Notes: generated from the sequence alone by a model not told the origin. A stretch of DNA of 64,000 nt from Anniella stebbinsi (GCA_029215795.1 JARDYH010000001.1:397705154-397769153), one strand, 5' to 3'; shown: positions 1 through 10,795, counted from the first letter of the stretch. Program-made: numbers and translations.

Positions 1-842
1 GCCCTCTAGTACATCAAAGGTTAACACCAGCACTTGCAATTGGGCCGAGAAACGGATTGGGAACCTGTGCAAAGCACAGGTGGAATAAAATGGTATCAGC
101 CATCAGTCTGTTACCGCCCTCAAATACTGATTCAGAACAGTCACCACTTTACCTTGACTGTCCAGTTCACATCTCTGGATAATGTCTCCCAGCAGCGTTG
201 TGCAGAGTTTGAACAGTCTACAGAGCCCTGTAGATTCCTTTAGTACCGCAGCCGCCAGGGTAGGGCAGTACCACATCCCACTGGTTACTGCAGCTTCCTC
301 TTCTCCCCCTCCCCCCTAACCTGGTCACTGCAGCCTTCCCCATTTGAAGCAAAGGGCCTCCCTGACATCTCAGTGCGGCTCCATTGTTCCTCAAGGATGG
401 ATGATGATTCAGGACACACAAAGCCACATGCAGGAGCCCCCTGGGATCTGGACCTCCCAGCAGGCCACTTTTGCTGTTGAGCCCCAGTGAGAAACTCCAA
501 GACATGGAGTCTGGTGGGTTCAGAATTCAGTTAGCTTTTCTTGTGTGACTCCAGATTCACACCTGATGACTGCCCATAATCCCCTTTGTTCCAGCCCCTA
601 GAAAAAGAAAGGAGCGGACATCTGATTCACAGAAGAGGCATTAGCGCTCATGCTGTGCAGTCAAGATTGTGGTGCAGAAGCCATTCCTCAAGGCTGTTTG
701 CAGAGTCCCACTTAGGTTTTCATGATTTTCCAGAAAAACAAGAAAGCAATATACAGCTTTAGAAAACAATCTTTACAATTGCAAAAAAGAATAACAACAA
801 TAATAGGATTTGCTTGAGACTGATCTGTTCTGCTTTTTCCAG

Positions 843-978
843 CTGTTTTTGGAGAAAACATCTACCTGTGCTTGTTTTCTATCACGTTGAGGCTTCTAAA
901 CTGCTTCTTAGTCCAGACAAGTTTTGTCCCAGATGAATACTGGCAGTCCCTTGAAGTTGCACATCACATGGTCTTCAA
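843..978 (+). CDS. PIGB: PIGB exon A (first exon in window)
   Basis: The exon follows a pyrimidine-rich acceptor (tgctttttccag) and starts with two bases of a split codon. It encodes [20 protein letters not shown] and then [24 protein letters not shown], the first membrane helix and the catalytic-loop acidic residues. It ends TTC AA directly before ATATCCT, a minor-spliceosome donor. Confidence 0.9.
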
Positions 979-3900
979 ATATCCTGTTATAAATGATGAA
1001 ATGAAGTAGAAGTTTCTTCTAACTGTTCAGACATAAATCCTTTGGAACACAGAGTAAACATAGGCCATGTCTACATGGGCCTTTTTTCCTTGGGTCATCC
1101 CTGTGTGTCCAAATGACGCACTGGGATCCCGGAGACAACTGAGGGATGACCCTGGGATAGCAGAACCCTGGGATATCCCGATTTTTCTGCCATCCCAGGT
1201 CCTAAAATGGGCACGGAGCCATGCGGGTTGGCTCTGTACCCATGGGGGGGGGGGGAAGCAATTTCGCCATCCCCCGGATTCCTATCTTCTCTGCCGCACT
1301 CCTGGCTCCTCTGTTGCTTTAAGGGGGAAAATGGTGGGCGCGACGTCCCTTTCCTCCTGGGACGGTGCGCTTCCTGTTTAGAAGGTGGGGGACAATCCCG
1401 GAAGCAAGTAAGTCTGGGATTGGGGGGAGGGGGCTCCCTCTACACCCTTAGGTGTAGAAATGGCCATAGTTACAATTAGCTGCAAGCCTGTGCATGATTA
1501 CTTCGGAGTTAGTCTGAAATAGGGGCAAAGGAAAAGTCCCCACCTGTCTCAAGGGTGGTTTGCTTTTGACAGGCCTGACTGTGGGAGTGAAACAGGATAT
1601 AGATTTTGTGTGGGGTGGGGGCAAGCTAATTTAGTAATTGTCCAAAAACATTTGTTGATCAAAGAATTCTGGTGAGTTTTTATAGTGGCCAGCCAGTCTC
1701 AGAACACCGCCTCCGCTTCTTCTGTGCTGAATATTCTCCTTAACACTGGTAATTATGGCTATTTGACCTGGGAGTGGACAGAAGGTCTGCGGAGCCACCT
1801 CTACCCTCTGCTGTTTGCCAGCATCTACAAAATGCTGCATCTGCTTACGAAGGATAGCGTTCAGCTGCTGGTGAGTATGAAATTCGTCTACTGTCTTTCC
1901 TGCTGCCTGAAAGACATCCGAGATGTCTCATTACCTTTCTGACAGGGAATCCCTGGCTCCCCCTTCCACTGGAGTGACTTCTCTGGCTGCTTTGCTGAGG
2001 ATATACTGGCAGATACCTTGGGGTGTCCATGTTTGTGGGGGGGGGGGTGGAGTTACTGCTGCCAGCCATCTCTTTCTTTTGCAACTGCCGGCTTGTGGAG
2101 TTTAGAACTGCTTTGTTACATCCTGAGTGGGGAATTCGTTGCTCGTGGTCCTGCTTCTACTGAGCAAACATTCCCTTTTATAGCCGGGTGAAGGAAAATC
2201 TTGTTCTGCGTGCCCTTTTCCCCTACCCTTTGGTATCCAGCACAGCTTGCAGTTGGGGTAGCCTCAGCTGTCTTGGGATGGCCCATGTGCCAGTCAGGAA
2301 AGGCATGGACTAGGAAGAGGGCAAAGACCAAAGGAGAAGATCTCCCTCCCCCCCCCCCCCCGCCATGCTGCAGGCAAAGTGCAAGCCTTCCCTTTATTTC
2401 CTTCAGTGCACGGACCCCCATTTCCTAAGTGAAATGTGTCGGTAGAGGCAGAACCCCGTGGGTGGGACCTTGGCCAGAGATGCTCCCCTGCCTTCTGCCT
2501 GGATGTGAGTCGATTTGGTGCAGGGTTCTCTATGGCCAAACAATGCCTGTCTAGGGAAGAAGGACTTCTCATGCAGCTCCCGTTTGGGCTCCGTGGTTCA
2601 AAGTGGGAGCCTGAGAGATGGTGACGTGGAGCCCTTGGACCCTCACCAGGTGCCCCTTGGCTTCTGGCATCTGCTACCACAAGTGGGCAGGCTGCCTGCA
2701 GCCCCTGCCGGCCCCTAGTCCGATCCCCGCGGCAGCACTGCAGTTTGCGGGAGCAAAAACCTTATCAGAGTACTCCTCTGGAGCAATAACTAGATTAAAT
2801 TTAGCAGGAGAACAAGTCACGTTTGACCCTTTCTCACTCTGTAGCTGTTTGTCGCTGAGTTTTGGTGGTAAACCACCCATTTTTTTTGCTGCCATCATGA
2901 GCCCTGCCGGGCTTGGTGGGTGTCCAACATGTGTGAAAATGGCCTCTGACACACACACGCACACTGAAGTTGCTTCTCCCCACTCTGTATCATTTAGTTG
3001 CATGTTCTCCAGGAATTGTACCTTCCTGTTCAGCGGATTCTTTGTGCCTGACCGACAAGGTCAAGAAGAGAAGCTGCTTAGGTTCGTGCCAGCATCTGAG
3101 CTTGGCAGATCATTCCCACGCAGTGGGAAACTGCACAGTCTCTTCCAAAGAAATTGGTAGGTTTATGTAGCTCCTTCACCCGCTTTTGAAAACCTTCCAT
3201 CACTGATGCCCATGGATAACGTGCGAAGTGGGAGCAAGCGACAGCACAGGCTCACTGATACCCCCCTTTTGCCAAAAACCGAGGACAGGAAAAAACTATT
3301 CTAAAGGGTGATAAAGCCATAACTAAATTCAATTCCTGATCACTCAGGTGATCCCTGACTAGATTATTTGCAAGTTTTCTATCACCAAATGCCTCCAGTG
3401 AACGACTAACTCCCTTATGTAAAGGTGGCAGGCATGATGTGAGCTTTCTCCTTGTGTCCCTCCCCTTCCCCACAGATCTGGCTTCCTAGAATCGTGCAAG
3501 CCCTTCTGGCAGCATTTGCAGATGTGAAGTTATACTCCTTAGTGAAGCGACTGGATGACGCTGAGACGGCCAAATGGGTGGTGAGTCCAGCCTACTTCCC
3601 TCTTCCTGTGTGCCTGCTTTGGCTGGTGACGTGTAGCACAGCACAAGCCGCTGGCGGAGAAGAGAAGAAAGCACAGCCGGCTGGGAGATGCTGAGCATCC
3701 TCCTGTCTGTCCAAATGTCTTATGAGTCTTGAATTGAACGTTGTGCTGCCATGAACCTTCCCCTGTCCCACATCTGCTGTTCTTCCGAATTGTTTTCAGT
3801 ACTTCTGCCAGGTGTGCTCTTGGTTCACATGGTACTGCTGTACCAGAACTCTAACCAACACCATGGAAACTGTTCTCACCACCTTTGCTCTTTACTACTA

Positions 3901-6900
3901 CCCCATGGGAGGCACAAAGATGGGGAGCAGGTGAGACATTTTATTTCAAGGCAGGGAGGGGGGACCCTCACTTGTCCTTGAAATGTTTATATTCTTAGGT
4001 TTGGGGAAGTGGCTAATAGAGCACATCATATGCCACATAATCATTAAAACGGACAAATGCAAACGCCTGCCCATCTGTCTATCTGCCTTCCTGTCTTGTT
4101 TAACAGTATTTTTATCCTGCCTTTCCCAAATTCAAGGCAGCAAACATAACATGCAGTAAGACTGCATTCCTGTGCACACTTACCTGGGAGTAAATCCCAC
4201 TGAACATGGTGGGTCTCCCTTCGGAGGTGGTTTGCCTAGGACTGAGCTGCCGAGTAGTAAGACCGCACACCACGGAAAAACATCTGCATCGTTGTCTACT
4301 GTTATTTATTATATTTCTATGCTGCACCATAGCTGAAGCTTTTCAGACAGTTTTTTTAAAATTAAAACCATTAAAATACATTGTACAAGGTGTAAAACTA
4401 TTTATATAAAAACATATAAACAGACAGCACGTACATAGGCAACGTATATCTAAAACAATATTAAAAATCACAGTGGCTTTGCAAAAGCTGACTGAAACTT
4501 TCTGGCCTTCCTTGTTTCCTCTCCTCTCTAGCCTTCCCTACTTGACCCTGGCAGCTCTTGCATTGATGATCCGCCCGACAGCTGCCATTCTGTGGACTCC
4601 GCTGCTGCTCTGGCACTTTTGGAAAGAGCACAGGAAGCGCCATCTTGTCCTGTACAGGTGCATCCCAGTGGGGTAAGTGTGTCTCTTCTGAATTTAAGTA
4701 TATTCATAAAATGGAGGGGTGTGTTTGTCACATTTATGTTCCAATTTCCCACCAAATGGCATTCAAGGCAGCTCACAGCAATGATGCAAATACAATAAAA
4801 ATAATAAAGTATGAAGCAACAACCATAAGATACCAGGTAGAAGGTAAAAAGAAGAAGCAGGCAGAGTAGACCACACAGACAGGTAACTGAGCTGCCGACC
4901 GGTGGCAAACATCCAGACAGTGGAAGCAAAGAGGACTGTGTAGACTGGGCATTCCTGGGCTCCATTGTGCGGAGGGAGAGGGAGGGGCTTGAGAGACAGC
5001 TCCCACTTCGGGTGGTGTGAAGCAAGCCAAGGCTGAGCATTTCCCCTGGGTTAGGGTCTGGAGCAGGAGTGGGGACCTGTGCTTGCTCAGCCCAGGGGAA
5101 TCTGCAGGGAATGAGGGACCTGGGATGTAGTAGTAGCAGCAGCTGCCGCCAGGCGCACCGCCTCTACGTCCTACAGCAGCTCTGTCCTTTTCTTCACAGA
5201 TTGACTGTTTTGGGAGGCTCTTTAGTCATCGACCGCGTCTTCCTCGGCAAAGTAAGTTGGTGGTGGCTCAGCGTCAGAGCCGGATTCCCAAAGGGCTCCA
5301 ATGCATAAGATTTGCAATGGAAGGTTTAGCCAGCCGCTGCCCTGCTCCATGCCTTCCCCTCCAGCCTTGGCCCCACAGAGCTTGTCAGTGGAGAGTGCTG
5401 AACTGCAGTTGCAGGTAGGCCCCTCCTCCCACTGTCCCAGCAAGGCCAGCTCATTCAGCCCATTACCTACAGCACGGGTGGGGAACTGGTAGCTCCTGGT
5501 CCAGATGTGGGTTGCGAGGCCTGCCTGACCAATCTGCACATTCCCTCCCCATGGGCCGTGCCCCCCCTCTCCCAGTAGGACAATGAGGCTTGAAGAAAGG
5601 CCTTCTGTTGTAGCCAGACGGAGCCTGTGTTCAAGCCTCATTGTTCAAACAATTCATTGTTCGATGCTGCCCGTTTTACAGCCTGACTTTGTGTCTTTAC
5701 TCCTGCAGTGGGTGGTGGTACAGCTGAACTTCCTGAAGTTCAACGTGCTGCAGAACCTGGCCACCTTCTACGGATCCCACCCATGGCACTGGTATTTCAC
5801 GCAGGGCTTGCCAGTTGTCCTAGGCCCACATCTCCCCTTCTTTATCCATGGCTGCTTCCAAGCGCCAAAGAGGCATCGCATACTCCTGGTTGCAGTGCTT
5901 TGGACGGTTGCAGTCTACAGGTATGCTTCCTTCCACTTTTTCTTGTTTATTAAGATATATTGGTTTGTCTAATGAATTTTGATACCATTTATTTATTTAT
6001 TATCGTATTTATATCCCGCTCCTCAGCCAAAAAAGGCTCTCGGAAAGGCTCACAATCAAGTAGCAAAGAAGGCAGTCCCTACCCTCAGGCTTACAATCTG
6101 AAAAAGACATGACACACGAGGAAAAGGCACTGGGGAGGGAAGAGGAAAAGAGAGAGAGAAATGAAGTACACTGGCAACAGGGCTGATGGGGCTGTCCTGC
6201 TCCCGAAGGAGGGGAGAGTCTAACTGGAGCAGGCCCTGGTGTTTCCTCTGCCTGCTGCTGTCCCCCTTGCTCTTTCTTCCCCACAGGGTCACAATGTCAG
6301 TTGGGCCATCTTTCTGCCAGGGGGATTGAGATTTAAAATAATAGCTCACAAATCTAATAGATGTAATGACAAAAGAAAAAAGAGATGGGCGGAGAGCAGC
6401 AGCAAATAAAGCAACCCAGGCACCAGTTCTTGCATGGTTGCCCAGTTCTTGAAGCGAACAGGGGGAAGGGCCGCCGGGCTTCTTTGAACAACTTGGGGTG
6501 ATGCTCAGTGAGAGTTCAAGAACCCTTTACATTCTTCTAGTAATAGTCTTCCTCCTTTATTACAGCACGTTGAGCCACAAAGAATTCAGGTTTATCTATC
6601 CGGTGTTGCCCATGTGTATGGTATTTTGTGGTAAGCACTTAGCTTTAAATACATGGTGATACTTTTAAGGAAATAGGTACCCCCTTCAAGACGTCCACAT
6701 TCATAATAACATTCAATTGTAAATGTAAAGGGGAAACATGCTGCTGTTGACCTGGTTTGTATGTAACGGTAACCCATCGGTTTACCCACTGTTAGGGTGA
6801 CCAGATAAAATCCAGGTCAGGGCTCGTGTAACTTTAACAGTTGTAGAGAAAACGGAATTTCAGCCAGTGTCATTTGTATGCAATTAGTTCCTGGTGAAAT

Positions 6901-9900
6901 TCCCTCTTCATCACAGCAGTTAAAGTTGCAGGGGTCCTGCCTTCTTTTGTATCTGGTCACTCTAGTATAGTGCCTGCACCTTTAACTGTTGTGATGAAGA
7001 GGGAATATCACCAGGAACTAATTGCATACAAATGACACTGGCTGAAATTCCCTTTTCTCTACAACTGTTAAAGTTACATGAGCCCTGACCTGGATTTTAT
7101 CTGGTCACCCTACCCACTGTGCACTAGTAGGCCTGTCACTTTGACTCAGCAACCTACACTCGGCTTCTGGTTGACTTTGGGCCAGACACAGACTCTCAGC
7201 CCAACCTACCTTACAGGGTTGATGTGAGGATAAAATGGAGAGGAGGATTATGTACGCTGCTTTGGGTTCCTTGGAGGAAAAAAGGCGGGACATAAATGCA
7301 ATAATAAATTTTTAAAAGTTGCTGAGCGTCACATGCGAACCTGTGCCATTAGGTTGTTTAGGAGTGAAAGAATGGTTTGTGTTGGGTTAAGAACTGGGCT
7401 CTTTAGCCCCTGAACAACCCAGCGGTCCGGGTTTGGACGTCACACGCAGCAACCTACTAAAGAGCCTATGGTGGGTTGCTAAGTAAAATCGGACGTAGTG
7501 GACAGGTTGCAAGCAGTGTGCTCGCTCTCTGCCGCTCATCCCCAACAGCCTGTAGTATCAGGGTTAAGCCAGAGAAAGGGACAGAGGAGGCCCCTTTGCC
7601 CAGTGCCTCTCCTCTGTGCATAAAGAACCCTTCCCCACTGGAGTCTTCCAGGGGCAGTGCAAGAACTGCACCATTTGAAGAGGCTGCTGGACTGCTGCTC
7701 CTTTTTGGGAGGGGGGGAGATAAAGCTTGAGGTGGGTGCCTTGAAGCCTTTGAAATCTCTCAGGATATCTACTCCCCCCCCCCCCCCCCGGTAATATTGG
7801 GCATGCATGCTCCGCCAGTGTTTGCGGAATGGTACGGTCATCCAAAATAAGCCTAATGTCGCTGCCTCCCCCCTACCCAGGGCATTCACTTAACCAGCTG
7901 AAAAGATGGAGGAAGACCACCGTCTCCTTCCTGCTAATCTCCAACTCATTGCCTGCTCTCTACACTGGTTTGGTCCATCAGCGTGGAGCCCTTGACGTTA
8001 TGGGCCACCTGCAAGAGCTCTGCAGTGCTTCTGCCCCAGCACAGGTGTCCGTCTTTATGCTGATGCCTTGCCATTCAACTCCTTATTACAGGTAAGTCAG
8101 GAGGCCCATCACCTATCCAATTCTACACCTGAGACCATTTGCAACTCCAGTCCTCTGCTCACTTACCTGAGAGTAAGCCCTGTTGAAACCAACAGCACTG
8201 ACTTTTGAGTAGACCTGCATAGGATTATGCTGCAAATGATTTGATCTGGATTTCGCCCTGAACGGAATCAACTGAAGGAGCTGTTTCTCCTAAACGGCTT
8301 ACTAAGAGGTTCTGCGTTTTTCATAGCAGCTTTTGTGAATTTCTCATGTAATGTCTCGGTGTCTGTTATGAGGGGGCTGGAAAGCAGAGCCCTCCTCCCC
8401 CACCAACATTTTGTCCAGGCAAATCAAGGCAGTTTTACAATCAAAGGCAACTTGCAAGGTTGCCATTCAAGCTAAGGGAAAACCTTCCATGTTGCATCCC
8501 ATGTTAATTGCATGATAGCAGTGCAACCATTTCCGCAAAGCCCAGGGGTCTCAAAGTTATGTATATATCCCCCCCTGAGCCCTCCTCACTCCATCCTGCA
8601 GGTGCTATTGTCACCTTGGGACAAGGGCCTCCCAGAGATGCCTCCCGTCACTAAAACACCCACCCCCGGTCATGCTTAGTCAGCATCTGCAGAAAATGTC
8701 ACCAAGATTTCCTGGTACCATTTCAGCCTTGATCAGCCAGGTCTAAGTACCATCTCTTTCCCTTGTAGCCACGTTCACTGCCCACTGCAACTGAGGTTCC
8801 TTCGGTGCCCTCCAGATTTGATGGGAAGGAACGATTATCTCGACGAAGCCGACTTGTTTTACTCCCACCCTCTCAAGTGGCTCAGAGGATTCTCTAATGA
8901 GACGCTGCTACCCTCCCACTTGGTCTTCTTCAGTGTGCTTGAACAGGTATGGAAAGTGCAAAACAATCTCAGTCTTGTTGCTTTCGGCAGGGTTTAAGCA
9001 CCTAGAAGCTAGAGAATGTCCAGATGCCTAGGTTAGCAGAACAAGCTCATTTGTTAACTTCTAATGCCCCCCCTTTCAGTAGGGCTAATTACATCATCAT
9101 TAAGTTGCCTCATCTCTGGAAAGATGTTAGTGTGTGTGTGTCACTGTGTAGTCCCAGAAAGGGAATGCAGAAGACCACAAGGGTGTAAAAGGTCTTTAGA
9201 CCCAAAGCCCATGAGCAGGGCCTGAAGACTGCAGCTCTTGGTTAGTGATGGAGAAGCATTTTTCTCCCCTATGAATTTAATCTCTTTAAAGGCCACCTAA
9301 GCTACTGATTAGCACATCTTGTGGCAGTTAGTTCCACGCTAAGGCTGCATTGTGTGAGGAAGAACTTCCCAACAGGCAGAGCAGCCCCTCTGCCAGCGGG
9401 ATTGGCAGCACTGCTTGGCCAATCAGTATGGCACAAAGGCGGGCCTGACACAGCCAGCAGGGAGGGGGAAGAGGCAGCCAATCCAGGCAAGGCCATGCCA
9501 TATGTACATTTCGGAGGGACGATTTCCTATGCATGAGCCATATTTGCATTATTTGTGAGCTCCTCTGTGGTGAGGGGACTTGAGGGGCAAAAAAGCAGGA
9601 CTGCTAGCACCCATGGTGTCATGGGCTTTAGTAATATAATAATCTAGCTACAACCCCCCACTTAAAGAGAACTGTTTGAGTGTTCAGGAAGTTACTCACC
9701 AACAAAATTAGCTTAGAAATGTGAGCGAACCTTCAATGAATAGCAATATAAAATTCTGCGGTGGTCATTTGCAGAACCCCACTACCTTCAAAACAAATGT
9801 TAGATGTGTTGATGGGCAGAATTTGCTACGGAGGACAACTTGATGCCCCACTTTTTCTTGGAATGCTGGTTGATGAATAATCATGTGTGGGATGGTCTAA

Positions 9901-10126
9901 CAGCCTGTTGTTCTCTTCCAAATGGCTTACTGAATAATGACTATTTCCCTCACTAAACAACAACTTACATGACTGTGCCGTATTCTTATTTTACTTCTAG
10001 GATATCTCATCATTTCTAGCTACTAACAGTTATGAAAAAGTTGCCACGTTCTTTCATACCCATCTGCCTCAAGGACGAATTGGAAGTGACATTTTGGTCT
10101 ACAAAAGGAATCAAAGGCAGTCTTGA
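843..10126 (+). CDS. PIGB: PIGB, GPI mannosyltransferase 3 (coding span, 5' end outside window)
   Basis: Eleven exons join in phase into 490 codons plus stop: 843-978, 1753-1870, 3476-3580, 3800-3930, 4532-4672, 5200-5251, 5709-5920, 6566-6630, 7881-8091, 8769-8946 and 10001-10126. The protein matches vertebrate PIGB, a multi-pass ER enzyme of glycosyltransferase family 22 that adds the third, alpha-1,2-linked mannose to the GPI precursor. Visible hallmarks are [19 protein letters not shown] with the acidic DE pair of the GT-C lumenal loop, [43 protein letters not shown] and the C-terminal [14 protein letters not shown]. Human PIGB is about 554 aa, so roughly 60 N-terminal residues lie upstream of the window. 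All introns have GT-AG ends except the first, which looks U12-type. No frameshift or premature stop was seen. CCPG1 lies tail to tail downstream. Confidence 0.96.
979..1752 (+). other. PIGB: PIGB intron with U12-type (minor spliceosome) signals and AT-AA ends
   Basis: The donor reads ATATCCTGTT, matching seven of seven core positions of the U12 donor ATATCCT. The 3' end has TTCTCCTTAAC at 1735-1745 region (TCCTTAAC core, branch A near 1743), close to the U12 branch consensus. No AG lies between 1702 and the exon. Ending the intron at 1752 (AA) restores [11 protein letters not shown] exactly as in other PIGB proteins. An end at AC (1746) would add two residues in frame but lies only three bases from the branch. 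The middle holds an unclassified CG-richer stretch (about 1056-1480) with a 12-G run at 1244-1255. Confidence 0.72.
1753..1870 (+). CDS. PIGB: PIGB exon B
   Basis: Encodes [20 protein letters not shown] and on to KDSVQLL, conserved early PIGB sequence. It ends at a consensus donor CTG|GTGAGT. The start at 1753 is set by conserved codons and the U12 branch site rather than by an AG. Confidence 0.88.
1871..3475 (+). other. PIGB intron, no gene recognised
   Basis: Holds an 11-G run (2037-2047) and a 14-C run (2348-2361). Open frames here are short and lack recognisable protein. No clear repeat family was identified. Confidence 0.5.
3476..3580 (+). CDS. PIGB: PIGB exon C
   Basis: Thirty-five whole codons from [20 protein letters not shown] to AKWV, between acceptor ccccacag and donor GTG|GTGAGT. 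Matches the IWIPRL/QALLS region of PIGB. Confidence 0.92.
3800..3930 (+). CDS. PIGB: PIGB exon D
   Basis: Encodes [20 protein letters not shown] and [18 protein letters not shown], a conserved membrane-embedded PIGB segment. Acceptor ttgttttcag; donor CAG|GTGAGA; 131 nt, ending in a split codon. Confidence 0.92.
3931..4531 (+). repeat. PIGB intron filled with squamate dispersed repeats
   Basis: About 4109-4155 and 4295-4460 resemble the L2-like family whose end reads 'ctgcctttccc..ttcaaggcag', found many times in this window. About 4160-4215 is a copy of the short family containing 'cacttacctgggagtaa.tcccactgaa'. Assignment is by comparing copies within the window. Confidence 0.55.
4532..4672 (+). 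CDS. PIGB: PIGB exon E
   Basis: Encodes [20 protein letters not shown], then WTPLLLWHF and a short basic loop, up to IPVG. The IRPTA motif is diagnostic. Acceptor tcctctctag; donor GG|GTAAGT. Confidence 0.92.
4673..5199 (+). repeat. PIGB intron with L2-like repeat tail
   Basis: About 4720-4870 is another L2-like end fragment ('ggcattcaaggcagctcacagcaatgatgcaaa'). The rest is unique sequence with nothing recognised. Confidence 0.5.
5200..5251 (+). CDS. PIGB: PIGB exon F (52 nt)
   Basis: Short exon encoding [17 protein letters not shown], matching the SLMIDRIFFG region. Acceptor tcttcacag; donor AAA|GTAAGT. The phase is right on both sides. Confidence 0.9.
5252..5708 (+). other. PIGB intron, nothing recognised
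   Basis: Moderately GC-rich unique sequence without a convincing exon or a named repeat. Confidence 0.4.
5709..5920 (+). CDS. PIGB: PIGB exon G
   Basis: Encodes [45 protein letters not shown] and [19 protein letters not shown]. The HPWHWYF block is among the most conserved PIGB stretches. Acceptor actcctgcag; donor CAG|GTATGC. Confidence 0.94.
5921..6565 (+). repeat. PIGB intron with reverse L2-like repeat
   Basis: About 5985-6300 begins with (attt)n and 'tatttatatcccgctcctcagcc', continues through 'ggctcacaatcaa' and 'cttacaatctgaaaaagacatgacac', and looks like a reverse-oriented 3' portion of the L2-like family. Confidence 0.55.
6566..6630 (+). CDS. PIGB: PIGB exon H (65 nt)
   Basis: Encodes [20 protein letters not shown] and FC, matching [21 protein letters not shown]. 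Acceptor tttattacag; donor TGTG|GTAAGC. Confidence 0.93.
6793..7112. mobile_element. Nested palindromic hAT-like non-autonomous element, copy 1
   Basis: A 320-bp element with ends TAGGGTGACCAGATAAAATC and its exact complement, folding along almost its whole length. The direct repeat CCCACTGT flanks it at 6785-6792 and 7113-7120. An 8-bp duplication with TAGGG-type ends fits a hAT-superfamily foldback or MITE. An inner palindrome (arms around 'ccctcttcatcacagcagttaaag') sits at the centre. It has no coding capacity. A second copy with a different 8-bp duplication is at 35640-35951. Confidence 0.85.
7125..7315 (+). repeat. tRNA-derived SINE fragment
   Basis: Contains the body 'gggccagacacagactctcagcccaacctacc', 'cagggttgatgtgaggataaaatggag' and the end 'gctgctttgggttccttggagg...ggcgggacataaatgcaataa', shared with the copy at 31011-31225. 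The tRNA-like head is missing or eroded. Confidence 0.65.
7316..7880 (+). other. PIGB intron, unclassified sequence with 16-C run
   Basis: About 7330-7480 has 'aggttgtttagg', 'gaacaacccagcggtccgg' and 'agcaacctactaaagagcc', a loosely inverted arrangement also hinted at near 21120 and 60400. A run of 16 C is at 7774-7789. Confidence 0.35.
7881..8091 (+). CDS. PIGB: PIGB exon I
   Basis: Encodes [20 protein letters not shown], then [20 protein letters not shown] and [13 protein letters not shown]. The [10 protein letters not shown] and MPCHSTPYY motifs are diagnostic. Acceptor ctacccag; donor CAG|GTAAGT. Confidence 0.94.
8092..8768 (+). repeat. PIGB intron with short dispersed repeat
   Basis: About 8155-8232 is a diverged copy of the short family 'cttacctgagagtaagccc...gacctgcataggattatgctgc'. 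The remainder is unique. Confidence 0.5.
8769..8946 (+). CDS. PIGB: PIGB exon J
   Basis: Encodes [20 protein letters not shown] and [16 protein letters not shown] up to VFFSVLEQ, typical late PIGB sequence. Acceptor cccttgtag; donor CAG|GTATGG. Confidence 0.93.
8947..10000 (+). other. PIGB last intron
   Basis: About 9300-9370 ('catcttgtggcagttagttccacgctaagg...gtgtgaggaagaacttcc') looks like a diverged piece of the CR1-like family seen at 13287. The rest is unremarkable. Confidence 0.4.
10001..10126 (+). CDS. PIGB: PIGB terminal coding exon
   Basis: Encodes [20 protein letters not shown] and [21 protein letters not shown], then TGA at 10124-10126. [15 protein letters not shown] matches the conserved PIGB C-terminus; the last few residues vary as usual. 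Acceptor ttacttctag. Confidence 0.94.
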   Translation, partial: DISSFLATNSYEKVATFFHTHLPQGRIGSDILVYKRNQRQS

Positions 10127-10393
10127 AGATGGAGTCAGGCAACCGTGCAAGTTGGACATGTGTAAAGATCAGCACGTTTGGTGAGACACAGCTAAGGGAT
10201 GGAACCTAAATCCTCTCCCTTTTCTTGTAGAAGCAAGTCTGGCTGAGTTTTGCGGCAGCCTTAAACATTCCATTTGCTGTAAGGACACACCCATCCTCAG
10301 AAGAACATGGTCAACATTGTGAAGGCTGCCTTCTGTGCTAAGACATCAACCTTACTCAGAGTATGTACAGCTATGCTATGCAGACCTTTTATA

Positions 10394-10399
10394 AATAAA
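10394..10399 (+). terminator. PIGB poly(A) signal AATAAA
   Basis: AATAAA lies about 270 nt after the stop and is followed by a T-rich downstream element. It is the first canonical signal in the 3' UTR (10127 to about 10415). Confidence 0.75.
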
Positions 10400-10420
10400 G
10401 TATTTTTTTCCAACCAGGTT

Positions 10421-10432
10421 TTTATTTTTATT
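10421..10432 (-). terminator. Candidate CCPG1 poly(A) signals (two minus-strand AATAAA)
   Basis: TTTATT occurs at 10421-10426 and 10427-10432 on the plus strand, giving two AATAAA on the CCPG1 strand about 510 nt past its stop. A further candidate lies at 10689-10694. Use of the distal pair would end CCPG1 almost at the PIGB end. Confidence 0.45.
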
Positions 10433-10793
10433 TTACAATTTGCCAGATGTGCAAGAAAATTCAAATGCAAGCCAGCAAGCTGATGAGAAAGCAGCAGACA
10501 CCGCACACCAGCAGGTTCCACCCAGCACTGATGCAAGAATAAGTAAAGTTAGAAAACAGACACACTTCTGAAACTGCTTGAGATGAAATTAGTACATCAT
10601 AATAAGACTTTTAAGCCTGTATTCTAATGCCAAAAGTGCAATGCAGCTTATTTTACAAACACACACAAGCTACAGTTTACCCTGCTTATTTATTGCAATA
10701 GTAGAACTGCACCCAAATTACTGTTTCCCAAAAAGGCTGCAAGGCAAGATGCAGATGGAGAAGCTGGGCTGATCCTTTGCAGGAATTTTGGGG

Positions 10794-10795
<2 letters not shown>

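Noticed and set aside
588..640. Possible N-terminal PIGB exon after 'ctttgttccag' with a basic frame (PRKRKERTSDSQKR)
   Set aside because: The frame meets TAG before any GT donor, and no donor gives the one-base phase needed by exon 843-978.
1..842. PIGBOS1-like microprotein antisense to PIGB
   Set aside because: In mammals it lies near the PIGB promoter, which is outside this window; no matching frame was recognised.
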